64,000 bases of DNA, taken from assembly GCF_026151205.1 (NCBI RefSeq), contig NC_087078.1:15021118-15085117 (forward strand), written 5' to 3'. The notes beneath the pieces were generated by a model that saw only the letters and a list, made by a program, of their open reading frames with translations, had not been told where the DNA came from and searched no databases. Shown here one piece after another: positions 11,482-22,670 of this stretch. A program made the translations under genes and the position numbers. Position 1 is the stretch's first letter, and each line of letters starts with the position of its first letter. This DNA comes from Bolinopsis microptera. Taxonomy: Eukaryota > Ctenophora > Tentaculata > Lobata > Bolinopsidae.

Positions 11482-11628
11482 ATGAACCCCCAGGAGAACG
11501 CTCACCTGAAAGAGATGACGGAGGAGATGTTGTCGAGTGACCACAACCCCGCACGAGCAACACCACTAGCGCTGGAGATAGACTCTGCTTCTCAGGAGGA
11601 GATAGTGAGCGCTTACACTGCCGTTCAG
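11482..11628 (+). CDS. First coding exon (49 codons) of an unidentified gene
   Basis: ATG at 11482 in an A-rich context opens a GC-richer frame of 49 codons that ends at CAG|GTGAGC, a consensus 5' splice site in phase 0. The codon use is unlike the surrounding AT-rich DNA, and a TATA box lies 140 bp upstream. The peptide is acidic and probably helical, with HNPARATPLALEIDSASQEE followed by IV. The order NP...(L/I)D-x-A-x-x-E-x-IV recalls the N-terminus of glucokinase-regulator/MurQ proteins, but the match is short and I do not name it. The next exon is not identified; the nearest downstream coding exon on this strand is at 21212, also readable in phase 0. Reading through the splice site runs into the minisatellite and stops at 11667. 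Confidence 0.65.
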
Positions 11629-13255
11629 GTGAGCAATATTGGGGCGCTTACACTGCCGTTCAGGTGAGCAATATTGGGGCGCTTACACTGCCGTTCAGGT
11701 GAGCAATATTGGGGCGCTTACACTGCCGTTCAGGTGAGCAATATTGGGGCGCTTACACTGCCGTTCAGGTGAGCAATATTGGGGCGCTTACACTGCCGTT
11801 CAGGTGAGCAATATTGGGGCGCTTACACTGCCGTTCAGGTGAGCAATATCGGGGCGCTTACACTGCCGTTCAGGTGAGCAATATTGGGGCGCTTACACTG
11901 CCGTTCAGGTGAGCAATATTGGAGCGCTTACACTGCCGTTCAGGTAAGCAATATCGGGGCGCTTACACTGCCGTTCAGGTGAGCAATATTGGGGCGCTTA
12001 CACTGCCGTTCAGGTGAGCAATATTGGGGCGCTTACACTGCCGTTCAGGTGAGCAATATTGGGGCGCTTACACTGCCGTTCAGGTGAGCAATATTGGGGC
12101 GCTTACACTGCCGTTCAGGTGAGCAATATCGGGGCGCTTACACTGCCGTTCAGGTGAGCAATATTGGGGCGCTTACACTGCCGTTCAGGTGAGCAATATT
12201 GGGGCGCTTACACTGCCGTTCAGGTGAGCAATATCGGGGCGCTTACACTGCCGTTCAGGTGAGCAATATTGGGGCGCTTACACTGCCGTTCAGGTGAGCA
12301 ATATTGGGGCGCTTACACTGCTGTTCAGGTGAGCAATATTGAGGCGCTTACACTGCCGTTCAGGTGAGCAATATTGGGGCGCTTACACTGCCGTTCAGGT
12401 GAGCAATATTGGGGCGCTTACACTGCCGTTCAGGTGAGCAATATTGGGGCGCTTACACTGCCGTTCAGGCGAGAAATATTGGGGCGCTTACACTGCCGTT
12501 CAGGTGAGCAATATTGGGGCGCTTACACTGCCGTTCAGGTAAGCAATATCGGGGCGCTTACACTGCCGTTCAGGTGAGCAATATCGGGGCGCTTACACTG
12601 CCGTTCAGGTGAGCAATATTGGGGCGCTTACACTGCCGTTCAGGTGAGCAATATTGGGGCGCTTACACTGCCGTTCAGGTGAGCAATATTGGGGCGCTTA
12701 CACTGCCGTTCAGGTAAGCAATATCGGGGCGCTTACACTGCCGTTCAGGTAAGCAATATCGGGGCGCTTACACTGCCGTTCAGGTGAGCAATATTGGGGC
12801 GCTTACACTGCCGTTCAGGTGAGCAATATTGGGGCGCTTACACTGCTGTTCAGGTGAGCAATATTGAGGCGCTTACACTGCCGTTCAGGTGAGCAATATT
12901 GGGGCGCTTACACTGCCGTTCAGGTGAGCAATATTGGGGCGCTTACACTGCCGTTCAGGTGAGCAATATTGGGGCGCTTACACTGCCGTTCAGGCGAGAA
13001 ATATTGGGGCGCTTACACTGCCGTTCAGGTGAGCAATATTGGGGCGCTTACACTGCCGTTCAGGTGAGCAATATTTGGGCGCTTACACTGCCGTTCAGGT
13101 GAGCAATATTGGGGCGCTTACACTGACGTTCAGGTGAGAAATATTGGGGCGCTTACACTGCCGTTCAGGCGAGAAATATTGGGGCGCTTACACTGCCGTT
13201 CAGGTGAGCAATATTGGGATGCTTACACTGCCGTTCAGGTGAGCAATATTGGGGC
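11611..13255 (+). repeat. 47-copy, 35-bp minisatellite made of an exon-intron junction
   Basis: The unit is the last 18 bp of the exon at 11482 plus the first 17 bp of its intron. Forty-seven copies run from 11611 to 13255 in perfect 35-bp register with no indel. Nearly every copy keeps TTCAG|GTGAGC. Variants are GTAAGC in about four copies, GCGAGA in three (near 12470, 12996, 13166) and GTGAGA in one. Open frames at 12374 and 12899 are translations of the repeat. The right edge passes directly into unique sequence at 13256. Confidence 0.95.
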
Positions 13256-15960
13256 GTTTTGATAGGACTCGCGTTTAATTTGAAGTAATACAAACTGGAG
13301 GTGTAACCTACAGCTAGTGTAACGTACTATAAGTTTTTAGCAGAACAATGACGCCTTCAAATTACTACTGGCAAGGCAATGGTGAAAATAATATGTGTTT
13401 TACAAGAGTAACGAGCTGAGTAGCTCTATGAAAAGATATTGTTCGGCGGATTTCAACACGATATTAACATTAAGGAAACTAAACCCCCTAACATTATTTA
13501 TAAATTCTTATTTCGTACCAATACTGTCAGTATCAGCGTAAGATTAAGAATGTAGTGACATAACCAAAAGTAAAAAATCCAATTAGGAAATAAGGAATTG
13601 AAATATAATTAGTACAGAATAAAATACAGTATCCACGCTCAGAAAGTGTGATGCATAATTTCTACAGCTGAATTAATATTGCCAGGTTTCAAAGTATTTC
13701 TTTTAAGAATGCACTCAGCCTTTACGAGAGACTCAGAAATTAAACTTATTACTTGGAAAATCCTGAAATTTCAACCACTCTGTGAAACGAAACTCCCAGT
13801 TAACACATACAATATGAGGGAGTGGTTAATTTTAGCTTAAAATCTTTACTCAGGAGACCATGCCGCAAGTATTCCGCTACAGCTTAACCACCTTAAGTTT
13901 ACTAAGACTCATTCTAGACTGGTAACACCTGGTTTTTCTAATCTATATATGCAAAATCGGGCTACCTCGGCACAGTGTACTGATCAGGACGCTATTTTTT
14001 TGAAAAAATCAAGTTTCCTCCTCAAAGTCAAATCTTCACCTTTTTCATCGAAAAAAAAAACTTTGTTGTGCTGAAATTTAGCTACCACTCACCACGTGCA
14101 TTATATAAAAATACCACGATTACTCGGCTGACATGAGCATTATGAACCTATGGGGTGGAGTCATCACTTATCTACAGCTAATGCTCTGCTGAAACGGACT
14201 TGCTCCAAATTTCCCTCTGTAGCTGAACAATCTGCAAAGCGTTATAAATATAACAATACAAAGAGGAGCCCCTGTGTTAAGAGTTATAATATCAATAAAA
14301 CCGGAGACAAAGCTAGTTGCTACTGTGTGCTGGCAGCTGTAAGTTGGCCCATAATCCTAGGAGTAAAATCAGCTGCGTTAAATTTCACGACAATAATTAT
14401 AATTTGTGATAGTGTGTAGCAGATGCCAAATCACCAGCAGCCTTCATGCCAACAGACTAAATCATAGTGGTGAAAGCACTGTGTGGGTGGTACAAATATA
14501 CTCATACAAATATTATGGTACAAATATACTCATCTGAACACAGGTGGTGATGGAAAAGCTGGACGGTCAAAGCAAACTCAAGATTTAACAAATGTCGTGA
14601 CATGTTTTAAGATTGGCAATTATATTGTGCCAGGAATGAAAATATCAATTTCAATTTCACGACAATGAGTATTTGTTAGTTTATTTAACTTGCAACAGCT
14701 GCTTTATAAGCTTGGATGTTGGGCTACTGGCTGCTGGCCATGCTGACCTCACAACGTTCACGTACTTTAAGTTTACCGCTGCACTGGCAGGCCCCCATGC
14801 AGTGGTTATTATTAATATTAAAGATAATATATTGATTAAAATAAGTTCATCAGAAGATGATTGGTGACGGAAAAACGTTTTAACTGTCTCGTGACATGTT
14901 TTGAAGATGGTTATGTCATCTTGGTTGGGCAAGTCAAGCAGAAGCAGATTTTTGTTGTGCAAGATGATGGAAATTGATGGATTTCTTGACACCAAAGTTT
15001 CTTCAGAATATTATTATACTTACTTATGTCAAGTTAATAGATTATTCAGCGGCTCACTTTGCGTTCATTCGCCCTATAAAAGCATTAAGATCATATGGGT
15101 AGGCTTTATAAAATATCGTTCTGGCTAGAAACCGACCGGTCTGGGGGTTTGGCTACCGGACCGGGTCCCGGGAACGTATTTACAGTCCGACTAACTGTAT
15201 CCATACCCTATCTCAAATCTCAACAAATTTTCTGCTCTGCGAGCAACGCTCGCTGATTTATCTGATGTATGAACACAGCCAGAAACAACTTGGAATAAAA
15301 TCAAAACGTCCATTCCAAGAATTTACTGCGCCCTGCGTAACGCAAATAAAGAGATTATTCTAGAAATAAAACCAAAAACCCAGCTCTCACAAGTTCGTGG
15401 CGTCTATATAACCGAGGATAATGTCCATCGGTTTTCAAACGGCATAATGGCCTTTGTTTCAATCCTTGGTATTAAGGGCGTTAGCAACGGGTATTGCCAC
15501 AAGTAGGAACCCTCTGCTTGCAACGCTCATACATAGCATTGTTTTGTCATTGGTGTGGGTACCTGCTTTGACTCCTTTCTTTATGTTATAAAAGAAATCT
15601 CACATATATCTAGGTTTTAACATTCAATGACAGATTACAAGTTACCAAGAATTCACTGTTCACTTAGAGCACTGACTGGATGCCCTTTATTAAGGATTTA
15701 GCCGGATCGGAACCGGGTGCTTACAAGAGGAAATTTGAGGCTGCTGGAAATTACTGGAAAATAGAACTAAATCCTTATTTTAATTTATTGGACTTTTTCA
15801 ATTATAATACTAAAAGCCACGTGGACACAATAAGACAGTGTTTACAGTCTGACTGACTGTGTTCATGCCCTACTTCAAATTTTAACCAATTTTCAACCAA
15901 ATAAAAGTTAGAATTCTGATATGCATTTCAGAATTTTAGAAGAACTTTAAAAGACATTTT
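13256..15960. other. Mostly non-coding; would be intron if the 11.5-kb and 21.2-kb exons are one gene
   Basis: Short open frames at 14150-14419 and 14673-14995 show no family signal. About 15174-15240 and 15837-15900 are diverged direct copies sharing TTTACAGTC(C/T)GACT(A/G)ACTGT. No exon with both good splice sites was recognised. Confidence 0.4.
14093..14111 (+). promoter_or_regulatory. Promoter-like CACGTG followed by a TATA box
   Basis: CACGTG at 14093-14098, five bases, then TATAAAAA from 14104. The flank CCACTC(A)CCACGTGC also resembles the site at 2398. Confidence 0.35.
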
Positions 15961-15966
15961 CTGTTG

Positions 15967-16480
15967 AAAATATTGTTCCTAGCCGAAATTATTGCCGGTC
16001 AAACTCAAAGTTCATCACAAACTCAAAGGTCGTCACAAGCGATTTTCAATCGCACGCCCTGAAAATCGAGTCTAAAAATCTATCTTCTCCTACATTTTTT
16101 GAACAATCAACTTGAAACTTTCAGGATATGTTTGAAGGACCATTTAGGAGATTCCTTTTTATCAGAATTTTAAGATATGCCTTAGAAAATTTTTTATTCG
16201 ATTTTGAAAATCTTGGACCTGAAAAATCGTCTAAAAACGAGGTCCAAACTTTAAAACTTTCTAAGGCCAATCTTAAAATTCTGACAGAACGGAATCTCCT
16301 AAATGATCCTTCAAACATATCCTGAAAGTTTCAAGTTGATTGCTCAAAAAATGTAGGAGAAGATAGATAAATTTTAGACTCGATTTTCAGGGCGTGCGAT
16401 TGAAAATCGCTCGCGCAATACAATTAAGCATAAGCGCTGACCTTTGACCGGCAATAATTTCGGCTAGGAACAATATTTTT
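15967..16480. mobile_element. Foldback element with long imperfect inverted arms
   Basis: The left arm from about 15967 (starting AAAATATTGTTCCTAGCCG) is matched in inverse by the right arm ending about 16480. Arms extend inward for some 200 bp with small differences and one length difference, leaving a short centre near 16200-16290. Mirror-image open frames on both strands at about 16121-16325, each starting MFEG, are a product of this symmetry. No coding capacity and no clear target duplication. Confidence 0.8.
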
Positions 16481-16612
16481 CCATGGGACAAAAAATAGCT
16501 GATAGATATCACTCCCCTCTATCAGAAACGACTATAAAGTCAATTTCGAGAGAATTTTCATAAAGACCCCACCTTGCCCCCTTAAATCAAACTACACACT
16601 TGCTCTTACTCA

Positions 16613-17473
16613 TAGTAGAGGCTCTTACGGGCATTGTCTGCTCGATACGTTAGGGACCCCAGGTACACCTTACTAGACGTATTTTTGACCGTAGAATCGA
16701 TTGAAAGTGGTTTTAAGATGATTGGACTGATTGTTCTGGGGTAAAATCGCAAAAAACCGATTTTTGGGCCAAAAATAGGCCAAAAAACCATGTTTTTTGA
16801 TATTTTGAGCAAGTTAATTTTGTTGGCATGTCGGCAAAACTTGCATAAAGATAGCTAAAAGACAGCCGCACAAGATTGTATAAAAATAAAACAAATCCCT
16901 CTATTTGTTCTGAGGTAAAAATCCAAAAAAGTGGTAAAAATTTTGACTTTTTTGCTTGAAGTTTGAATAATTTTTTGCAGTTGTATTAAATCAACCCAAA
17001 AATAGTCACATCGTGTTTGCCTAAATTTTTCCTTTCCGAGAAGTACCCACATCATATACTTTATCGAAGTTTGAATATTTTCACTCCGCAAGCGTTTTTG
17101 CCAAATTTTCGACGCGCACTACGCGCAAAAGCATTTAGTTGTTATCAATTGGCACCCGCGCGTTCATCATAAATTTCAAACAGCTATAACTCAGCGAGAT
17201 TATGTCCGTTCTAGCTCATATTTTCACACTAAATAGAAAATAATGTGATCTTATTGCTGACAAAATATGAATATAATTACTCTATTTGCCTTAGAGTAAT
17301 AGACTGTCAAAGTTTAAAACGCGCATTGGTATAGCACGTGACTAATAAGGCCAAATTTATACTTCTTAACATATTATCGATCCTTAGACATCATACTATT
17401 GTGTCCAATTAGCGGTTAGGTCTCTAAACTCGTAGCAGAAAACACGTCTTTTTGCCCGTAAGAGCCTCTACTA
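16613..17473. mobile_element. MITE-like element with 21-bp terminal inverted repeats
   Basis: A 21-bp end, TAGTAGAGGCTCTTACGGGC plus A, at 16613-16633 is matched in exact inverse at 17453-17473. Similarity continues imperfectly inward for another 25 bp or so. The outermost TA could be a TA target duplication as in Tc1/mariner relatives. The two minus-strand frames inside have no transposase motifs. Confidence 0.7.
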
Positions 17474-17482
17474 TCAAGAATA

Positions 17483-17692
17483 GTGCTGTAAAAATGAACA
17501 AAGAAAGCATGCTCCTCAAACCCGAGCCATAAAAGCTGGAGGAAGGTTGTAATACATATTATTAACTCTCTCCTAATACTCTACGTAGCTTAGGTACGGG
17601 CTGCGAGGCAAAGTTATGCTAAAATATCTAGCTTCATTCTGCTTTTATGGCTCAGGTTGGCGAGCAAGCAATCTTTGTTCATTTCCACTGCA
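17483..17692. repeat. Inverted repeat with about 55-bp arms
   Basis: The arm at 17483-17536, from GTGCTG to ATAAAAGC, is matched in inverse at 17641-17692 with several mismatches; the core GAGCCATAAAAGC and its inverse are exact. Confidence 0.7.
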
Positions 17693-17727
17693 CCATTTGC
17701 ATTGTGTAGTAAGAGTAAGTGTGTAGT

Positions 17728-18356
17728 CTAAGTTACACACTTTTTATTGCTGGAAAGCTCATACTCGAATAAGTACATTGCATGGTTTTAAACATATTGT
17801 GCTCGGAATAGTTTGAAGTCTTTATTTACAAAAAATCATATAGCAGTTTAGTAAGAATCAGGACTCAGTAAAATTATAAATGGTTGGCATGAAATATATT
17901 TCAGGAGCAGGGCCATCGATAACAAATTATATAAAAAAAGAAAAAATTAAAATTGTAAAGACGCAAACTAAATGGGATTAAAGACATATATAACCAAGAA
18001 AGACATTTAAACATATACACCAAATATTATGTCCTGCCCATGACTTGACAGGACGTTCAGTGATCACCACTGCTCTACGCCAGTCAGAAACCGGTACAGA
18101 GCCGCTCTTCCCGCCTACTAACTAGCTACTAGCTTGCTGCTAAATCGCAGCTCACTTAAAGATAAGCAATCCAAATTTCAAACCGGCTGCCACCCAGCTA
18201 GTGCTACTTAAAAACGGCCACTAACCGGCCACTAACCGGCTACTGGCCGGTTCCTGGACAGCTTCAAAGCAGGGTCGATTTTAAAACTCATTCTCTAAAC
18301 CGATGCTATGTAAAGTAAAAGAATAAGCCCAAGAAGAAACGAACGACAAATCATAT
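17728..18356. other. Non-coding stretch, no gene seen
   Basis: Contains a short tandem CGGCCACTAAC at about 18215-18245 and GC-richer sequence around 18060-18260. No coding frame. Confidence 0.45.
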
Positions 18357-18425
18357 GATGGTATAATTACTCAGGCTCTTTTGATGATATTTATATCATT
18401 GAAAACCCCGAGTAATTATACCATC
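18357..18425. repeat. Hairpin with exact 16-bp stem
   Basis: GATGGTATAATTACTC at 18357-18372 and its exact inverse at 18410-18425. The loop itself contains ATGATAT and ATATCAT in opposite order. It directly abuts the inverted-repeat element that starts at 18425. Confidence 0.85.
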
Positions 18426-20388
18426 AATAATTGTATTCTGTCATTTCTTTCCGTAGAAATTAAAAGGCACAAATCATTAAGGATGATTCGGCATTTAAAT
18501 GCACTTTTTATTACGAGGGCACGCAATTTCAATGCCTAATTCAACTGAATAGTAGAATATGTAATACGGCACTATAGAATTGTAATAAAGCCATCCTTAT
18601 TACAGTCCTCATAACCTTATTCACGTATATTTCTTCGAATTTAAAGCGGCCTCTTGAAAATGTTTTAAAAGCCAGTTATTAATTCAGTATCGGCTCAAAG
18701 ATTTTAGATCTCCGAATTCCACCACATTCAGCCAGCTGATTTAATGTTAGCTCTCGTGTGAGAGAAGGAGAAGAGAAATAGACGCATACACAATGCACAA
18801 TACACATGGACAGTGACAATTGTGTATACTGTATAGGCTCAAAGCTTATCTGTGACCTAAAAAGGCAGCTCATACGTTTTACATTTCCTAAACTTGACTA
18901 TTGCAATGAACTTTATTAGTATGGTTTACCTGATTTTCTTCCAAACTTCAATAAGTATAAAACTCCTGTACATTCACTTCTTATTTGATGGAAAAGCCAT
19001 AAAAATGGGATGGTGTCACTTCTTTTCTTTAAAAAAAGGCCCACTTTCTTCCAATAAGACAAAGAATAAAGGTCGATCGGCGTCTACCTGAGTGTCGTGA
19101 TCAAAGTAGACCTCGTATATGCTTCAGATAAATCTGCTGCAGTGCATACTACAGTCACAACTCACAGATATGCAAAAAAAGCACCACTAACTTTTTGAAT
19201 CTTCCTCAGAGTTTTGTTGGCACTTTTATACCGAAACAACTGCAGTCCCCTAACTTTTACCTTTTTCTTGATTAAGCGGTTAGTAAATTACAAACAAAAC
19301 ACGCACATTGCTATCAGGATTATTAGATGACAAAGTCAAACTGAACAATAGATTTCTTGCGCGGCGAAAAAGCATTGTAAGGAAAATATTAATACACACA
19401 AAATCAAAATATTTTTGCAATTATGCCCAATACAAATAGTCATGGAAATGAGAAATGCATTGATGCTTTTGTCAAGTGTGAGGTTGGGTCGTCATTAATA
19501 TAATATAAGGTAAGTTGCGGTAGATGTTGGCGTGGTTTATACCAAATATCAAGTAAGATAGGTTCGAAAAAAAGTAAAATGAACCAAATAAAACGTAACT
19601 GCTGATATTCTGATATTATTAAAAGCAACTATAACAGGGACGGTAAAATGATTTATTGTTTAAACAGAAACCAATACCTACGTCAAACACAATTAAACGT
19701 ACTAAACTGCGGAGTCTAGTATAATTAAAGTAGAATCCTGATTCAGGATGTTACTGAAGATAGTAATGAAAATGTTTTAACACCTCAGTACTGTGTATTA
19801 CTACAGCTCAACCTGCTCAGTCTGACTAATTGGGAATTTAAACTCTTGATAAAGTAGAATCCTAATTGACTTGTCATGTGAGGGAATGAATCTAAAATAA
19901 TGAGATGATGATTGAAGAAATAAGTAAGAACCGCCAAAATACGGGTACTTGGAGCTGATGATATAAACATAAATAAACAAACTCACTCTATCTAGCTTTA
20001 ATATTACAAAACCGAGTTTTAGAAGCCGAGAAAAGAGATCTGTCACGTGATAACTGCACGTGTGCTAGAGGTTAAGGATGGGAATGATATAATTACGTTA
20101 TAGCAATTCCGCAAATTTGGTGGTTCAATAAAATATAATCGTCAATATAATGTCATTAAAGAATCCGATTTAAATTCAAAGAAATATACGTCGTAAGGTT
20201 ATGAGGATCGCAATAAGGATAGCCTTATTACAATTCTATAGTGCCGTATTACATATTCTACTATTCAGTTGAATTAGGCATTGAAATTGCGTGCCCTCGT
20301 AATAAAAAGTGCATTTAAATGCCGAATCATCCTTAATGATTTGTGCCTTTTAATTTCTACGGAAAGAAATTACAGAATACAATTATTG
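18425..20388. mobile_element. Element of about 1.96 kb with 220-bp terminal inverted repeats
   Basis: The left arm, 18425-18646, begins CAATAATTGTATTCTGT and is matched in inverse by 20169-20388 with only scattered differences. The 1.5-kb centre is AT-rich, with no transposase-like frame; the minus-strand frames at 19440-20046 lack motifs. No clear target duplication flanks it. It resembles a non-autonomous long-inverted-repeat DNA transposon. Confidence 0.8.
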
Positions 20389-21211
20389 CCACAAATTTAA
20401 TGGTTATCGGTACAGATGGTTGTTTTAGAAACCGTCGGTTTACAGGAATAGGCAAACAACAGCATACTTGTGCACGTATTAACTGAGTACTGACGGAGGA
20501 CGAGAATCAGAAAGTTGGCAAGATGCCGAATGCTCTGGGTCTAAACACTTTTTAAACCATTTTAATAAAATCTTGGTAAAACCCGGGTATTTGCTGAGGA
20601 AAGTTTCTGTTTCTTTGCCTTGAAACTTTAAAGCAAGACTCGTGCTGCACCTGGTAGTCCCGGCCGTAACCTTGTGCCAGGCTGTGCCTGCTGACTAAGT
20701 CTGCGTTAAAGATGAAGTCTTTGGAAGTTTTATCAAACAAAAGTTTAAACTAGAAAAATAACACGATATTATAATATAACGTCATGTGGAAAGTAGATTT
20801 TAGGAGATTGATGTCGAAGTTAATTTCATATTTATGCCAAACCCATTTGCAAATTAAAGAATGGGAATTGGGAACTGTACAAATATTAGAATACTTGAAA
20901 GTTTAAAGTGCCCAAGGAAGCTGCAAAGTTTATCAAGTTAATATAAAGTTTGTTAAGTTCATTTAAATGAAACGAATTCCGCACTTCAAAACACCTGCTA
21001 CCAGACTTCCAGAATGTGAACCAACTAAAATCCGGACGTATTTACCAGTTAACGTTGCTATTTTAATTGACTAAATAGGTGAATTTAAAATTTTAGTTTT
21101 AACGTAAGAACTCATAAATCTGCAAACTCTAATTTGTGGAAAATTATCGATTTAAATTTAGTTAACTGTCAGACGATGAATTGCACTTTAGCTAACAGAA
21201 TTCACTTTCAG
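20389..21211. other. Non-coding upstream of the terminal exon
   Basis: Overlapping frames at 20470-20740 lack splice support. The last bases before 21212 form the acceptor TTCACTTTCAG. Confidence 0.4.
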
Positions 21212-21307
21212 AAAGATTACGGAGAACTCAGGTCGTACGTTGATAAACTGCTGATGAACATTATAGCTGAGGCCCCCCACCTGCTCTGTGTTGATAACTC
21301 CTCTTGA
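21212..21307 (+). CDS. Terminal exon resembling the Rab11-binding domain of Rab11-FIP proteins
   Basis: A pyrimidine-rich acceptor ending in CAG at 21211 opens a 32-codon exon ending in TGA. The 31 residues include ELRSYVDKLLMNIIAEAPHL followed by L. The pattern L-x-x-Y-(I/V)-D-x-LL-x-x-I-x-x-x-x-P-x-LL at a protein's extreme C-terminus is typical of the FIP-RBD helix and hook, which binds GTP-loaded Rab11 on recycling endosomes. The upstream coiled-coil exons were not found, so this is one exon of a longer gene. AATAAA at 21705 could end the transcript. The first exon at 11482 is on the same strand and could be its start, but nothing shows that. The family call is from a short motif. Confidence 0.55.
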   Translation, partial: KDYGELRSYVDKLLMNIIAEAPHLLCVDNSS

Positions 21308-21420
21308 GAAGATAAGAGTGTGCAAACTGTAGCTCGACTCTCATCGAGTCGAACACAAGATGTTTTACTGACTTTTCTTAGATACGGAGCTGTGATTATT
21401 GTGTCTTTTCGTTTCTACTG

Positions 21421-21460
21421 AAGGGAATAACCGAGGACTGAAGGGAATAACCGAGGACTG
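21421..21460 (+). repeat. 20-bp tandem duplication in the presumed 3' UTR
   Basis: GAAGGGAATAACCGAGGACT occurs twice in a row, without differences. Confidence 0.9.
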
Positions 21461-21704
21461 TTGTTAGGAGATTCCAGCCTCGATACCAATGCTTGGTGCA
21501 ACGTTTATGTTCATTGTCGCTGAAATATTTTTTATCAAGGCCAAGTTTTTAATTTAAAGTTACTGATTGATTCAATTTAATTCACCGGTCAAGTTTTGAT
21601 TACGGGATTAGCAACTGATATCTTTACAGAATTACGACCAGAAGTTGAATCAATTTATTTTATCGAGGGATGTTAAACTTTAGAGCTTTATCTAATTTAT
21701 TTAT

Positions 21705-21710
21705 AATAAA
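21705..21710 (+). terminator. Candidate polyadenylation signal
   Basis: AATAAA about 400 bp after the stop codon of the 21212 exon. The motif is common in AT-rich DNA, so position is the only support. Confidence 0.3.
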
Positions 21711-22574
21711 CTCCACAGTTTTACGTTATCATTTCTTGGATATAAACGAGCCCGATTATCATTTATGTAAGCCCGGTTTGTTTTATTAAACTATCCGAAA
21801 TGTAAGATTACAAGATGAATGCACGTTAAATATAATTTTGTGGATTTAATTTATTGAAGGGATAATCCATACTCATAGATAACGCCCACCTTAGGTATAA
21901 CTGCACAAGACCACATCAAATATAAGTTTGAACTTCCTCCTTCTGCGATTTGACTGAAATTGCAGGCGATTTCAAATTATGTCTAGAGGAAAATTAATTA
22001 ATTATAAATTCAAATGCAAAAATATATTAATATCCGGTTTACAATTGGACTTTGACCCTTTAATTCCCGATGTTACCTCCTTCCAGATGAGGCTAATATG
22101 AGTTATGGACGAACCTTACGAAGTAGCACATAGCTATAGATTGTTTTGCCACGTTGTGTTTATGTCAGTGTACAGATTTTTGTTAAATTTAAATTTTTGA
22201 AAATGACCCCGTTTCACTGCTTATAATCCCCCTGGAATACGGACAACTTTCCCTGATTTATTGATTTTTATCAGCATGATTTTTAATTAAATTCTTTCCG
22301 GGCTGTTATCGATCTGATACTAAAGTTTTAGCTGTCTGTGTTCGGACCCCAAGGTGTCCCACACGGTACGTCTCGATTGCTTCCAGAGATAAGAATCGAG
22401 TCTGTCCACTCAGTTGTCACTTCTCCAGATTCCTCAGACATTTGTTAACCACGTGTATTTCTCAGCAATTCGCAACCTTGGAAACCTCAAACCCGGCACC
22501 ACCACCGAATCACACCGTTATTATTGCTCAGGGCAACATTGACACTTAATCCACATTTACTCAGTTCTCATGAC

Positions 22575-22577
<3 letters not shown>

Positions 22578-22648
<71 letters not shown>
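22578..22648. repeat. CT microsatellite, 71 bp
   Basis: Uninterrupted CT dinucleotides, a polypyrimidine tract 22 bp from a long palindrome. Confidence 0.97.
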
Positions 22649-22651
<3 letters not shown>

Positions 22652-22670
22652 AAGTTATCATCACTCTTTA

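Larger units (their letters stand above)
16591..17727. mobile_element. Outer inverted repeat enclosing two smaller inverted elements
   Basis: ACTACACACTTGCTCTTACT at 16591-16610 is matched in inverse at 17708-17727, 19 of 20 bases. Two further inverted structures lie inside it, which suggests an element that received a later insertion. Confidence 0.6.

Noticed and set aside
12374-13102. Two identical 67-codon frames starting MGRLHCRSG
   Set aside because: They read the 35-bp splice-donor minisatellite; their starts and stops follow repeat variants, not gene structure.
16121-16325. Two 65-codon frames on opposite strands, both starting MFEG
   Set aside because: Mirror images caused by the foldback arms.
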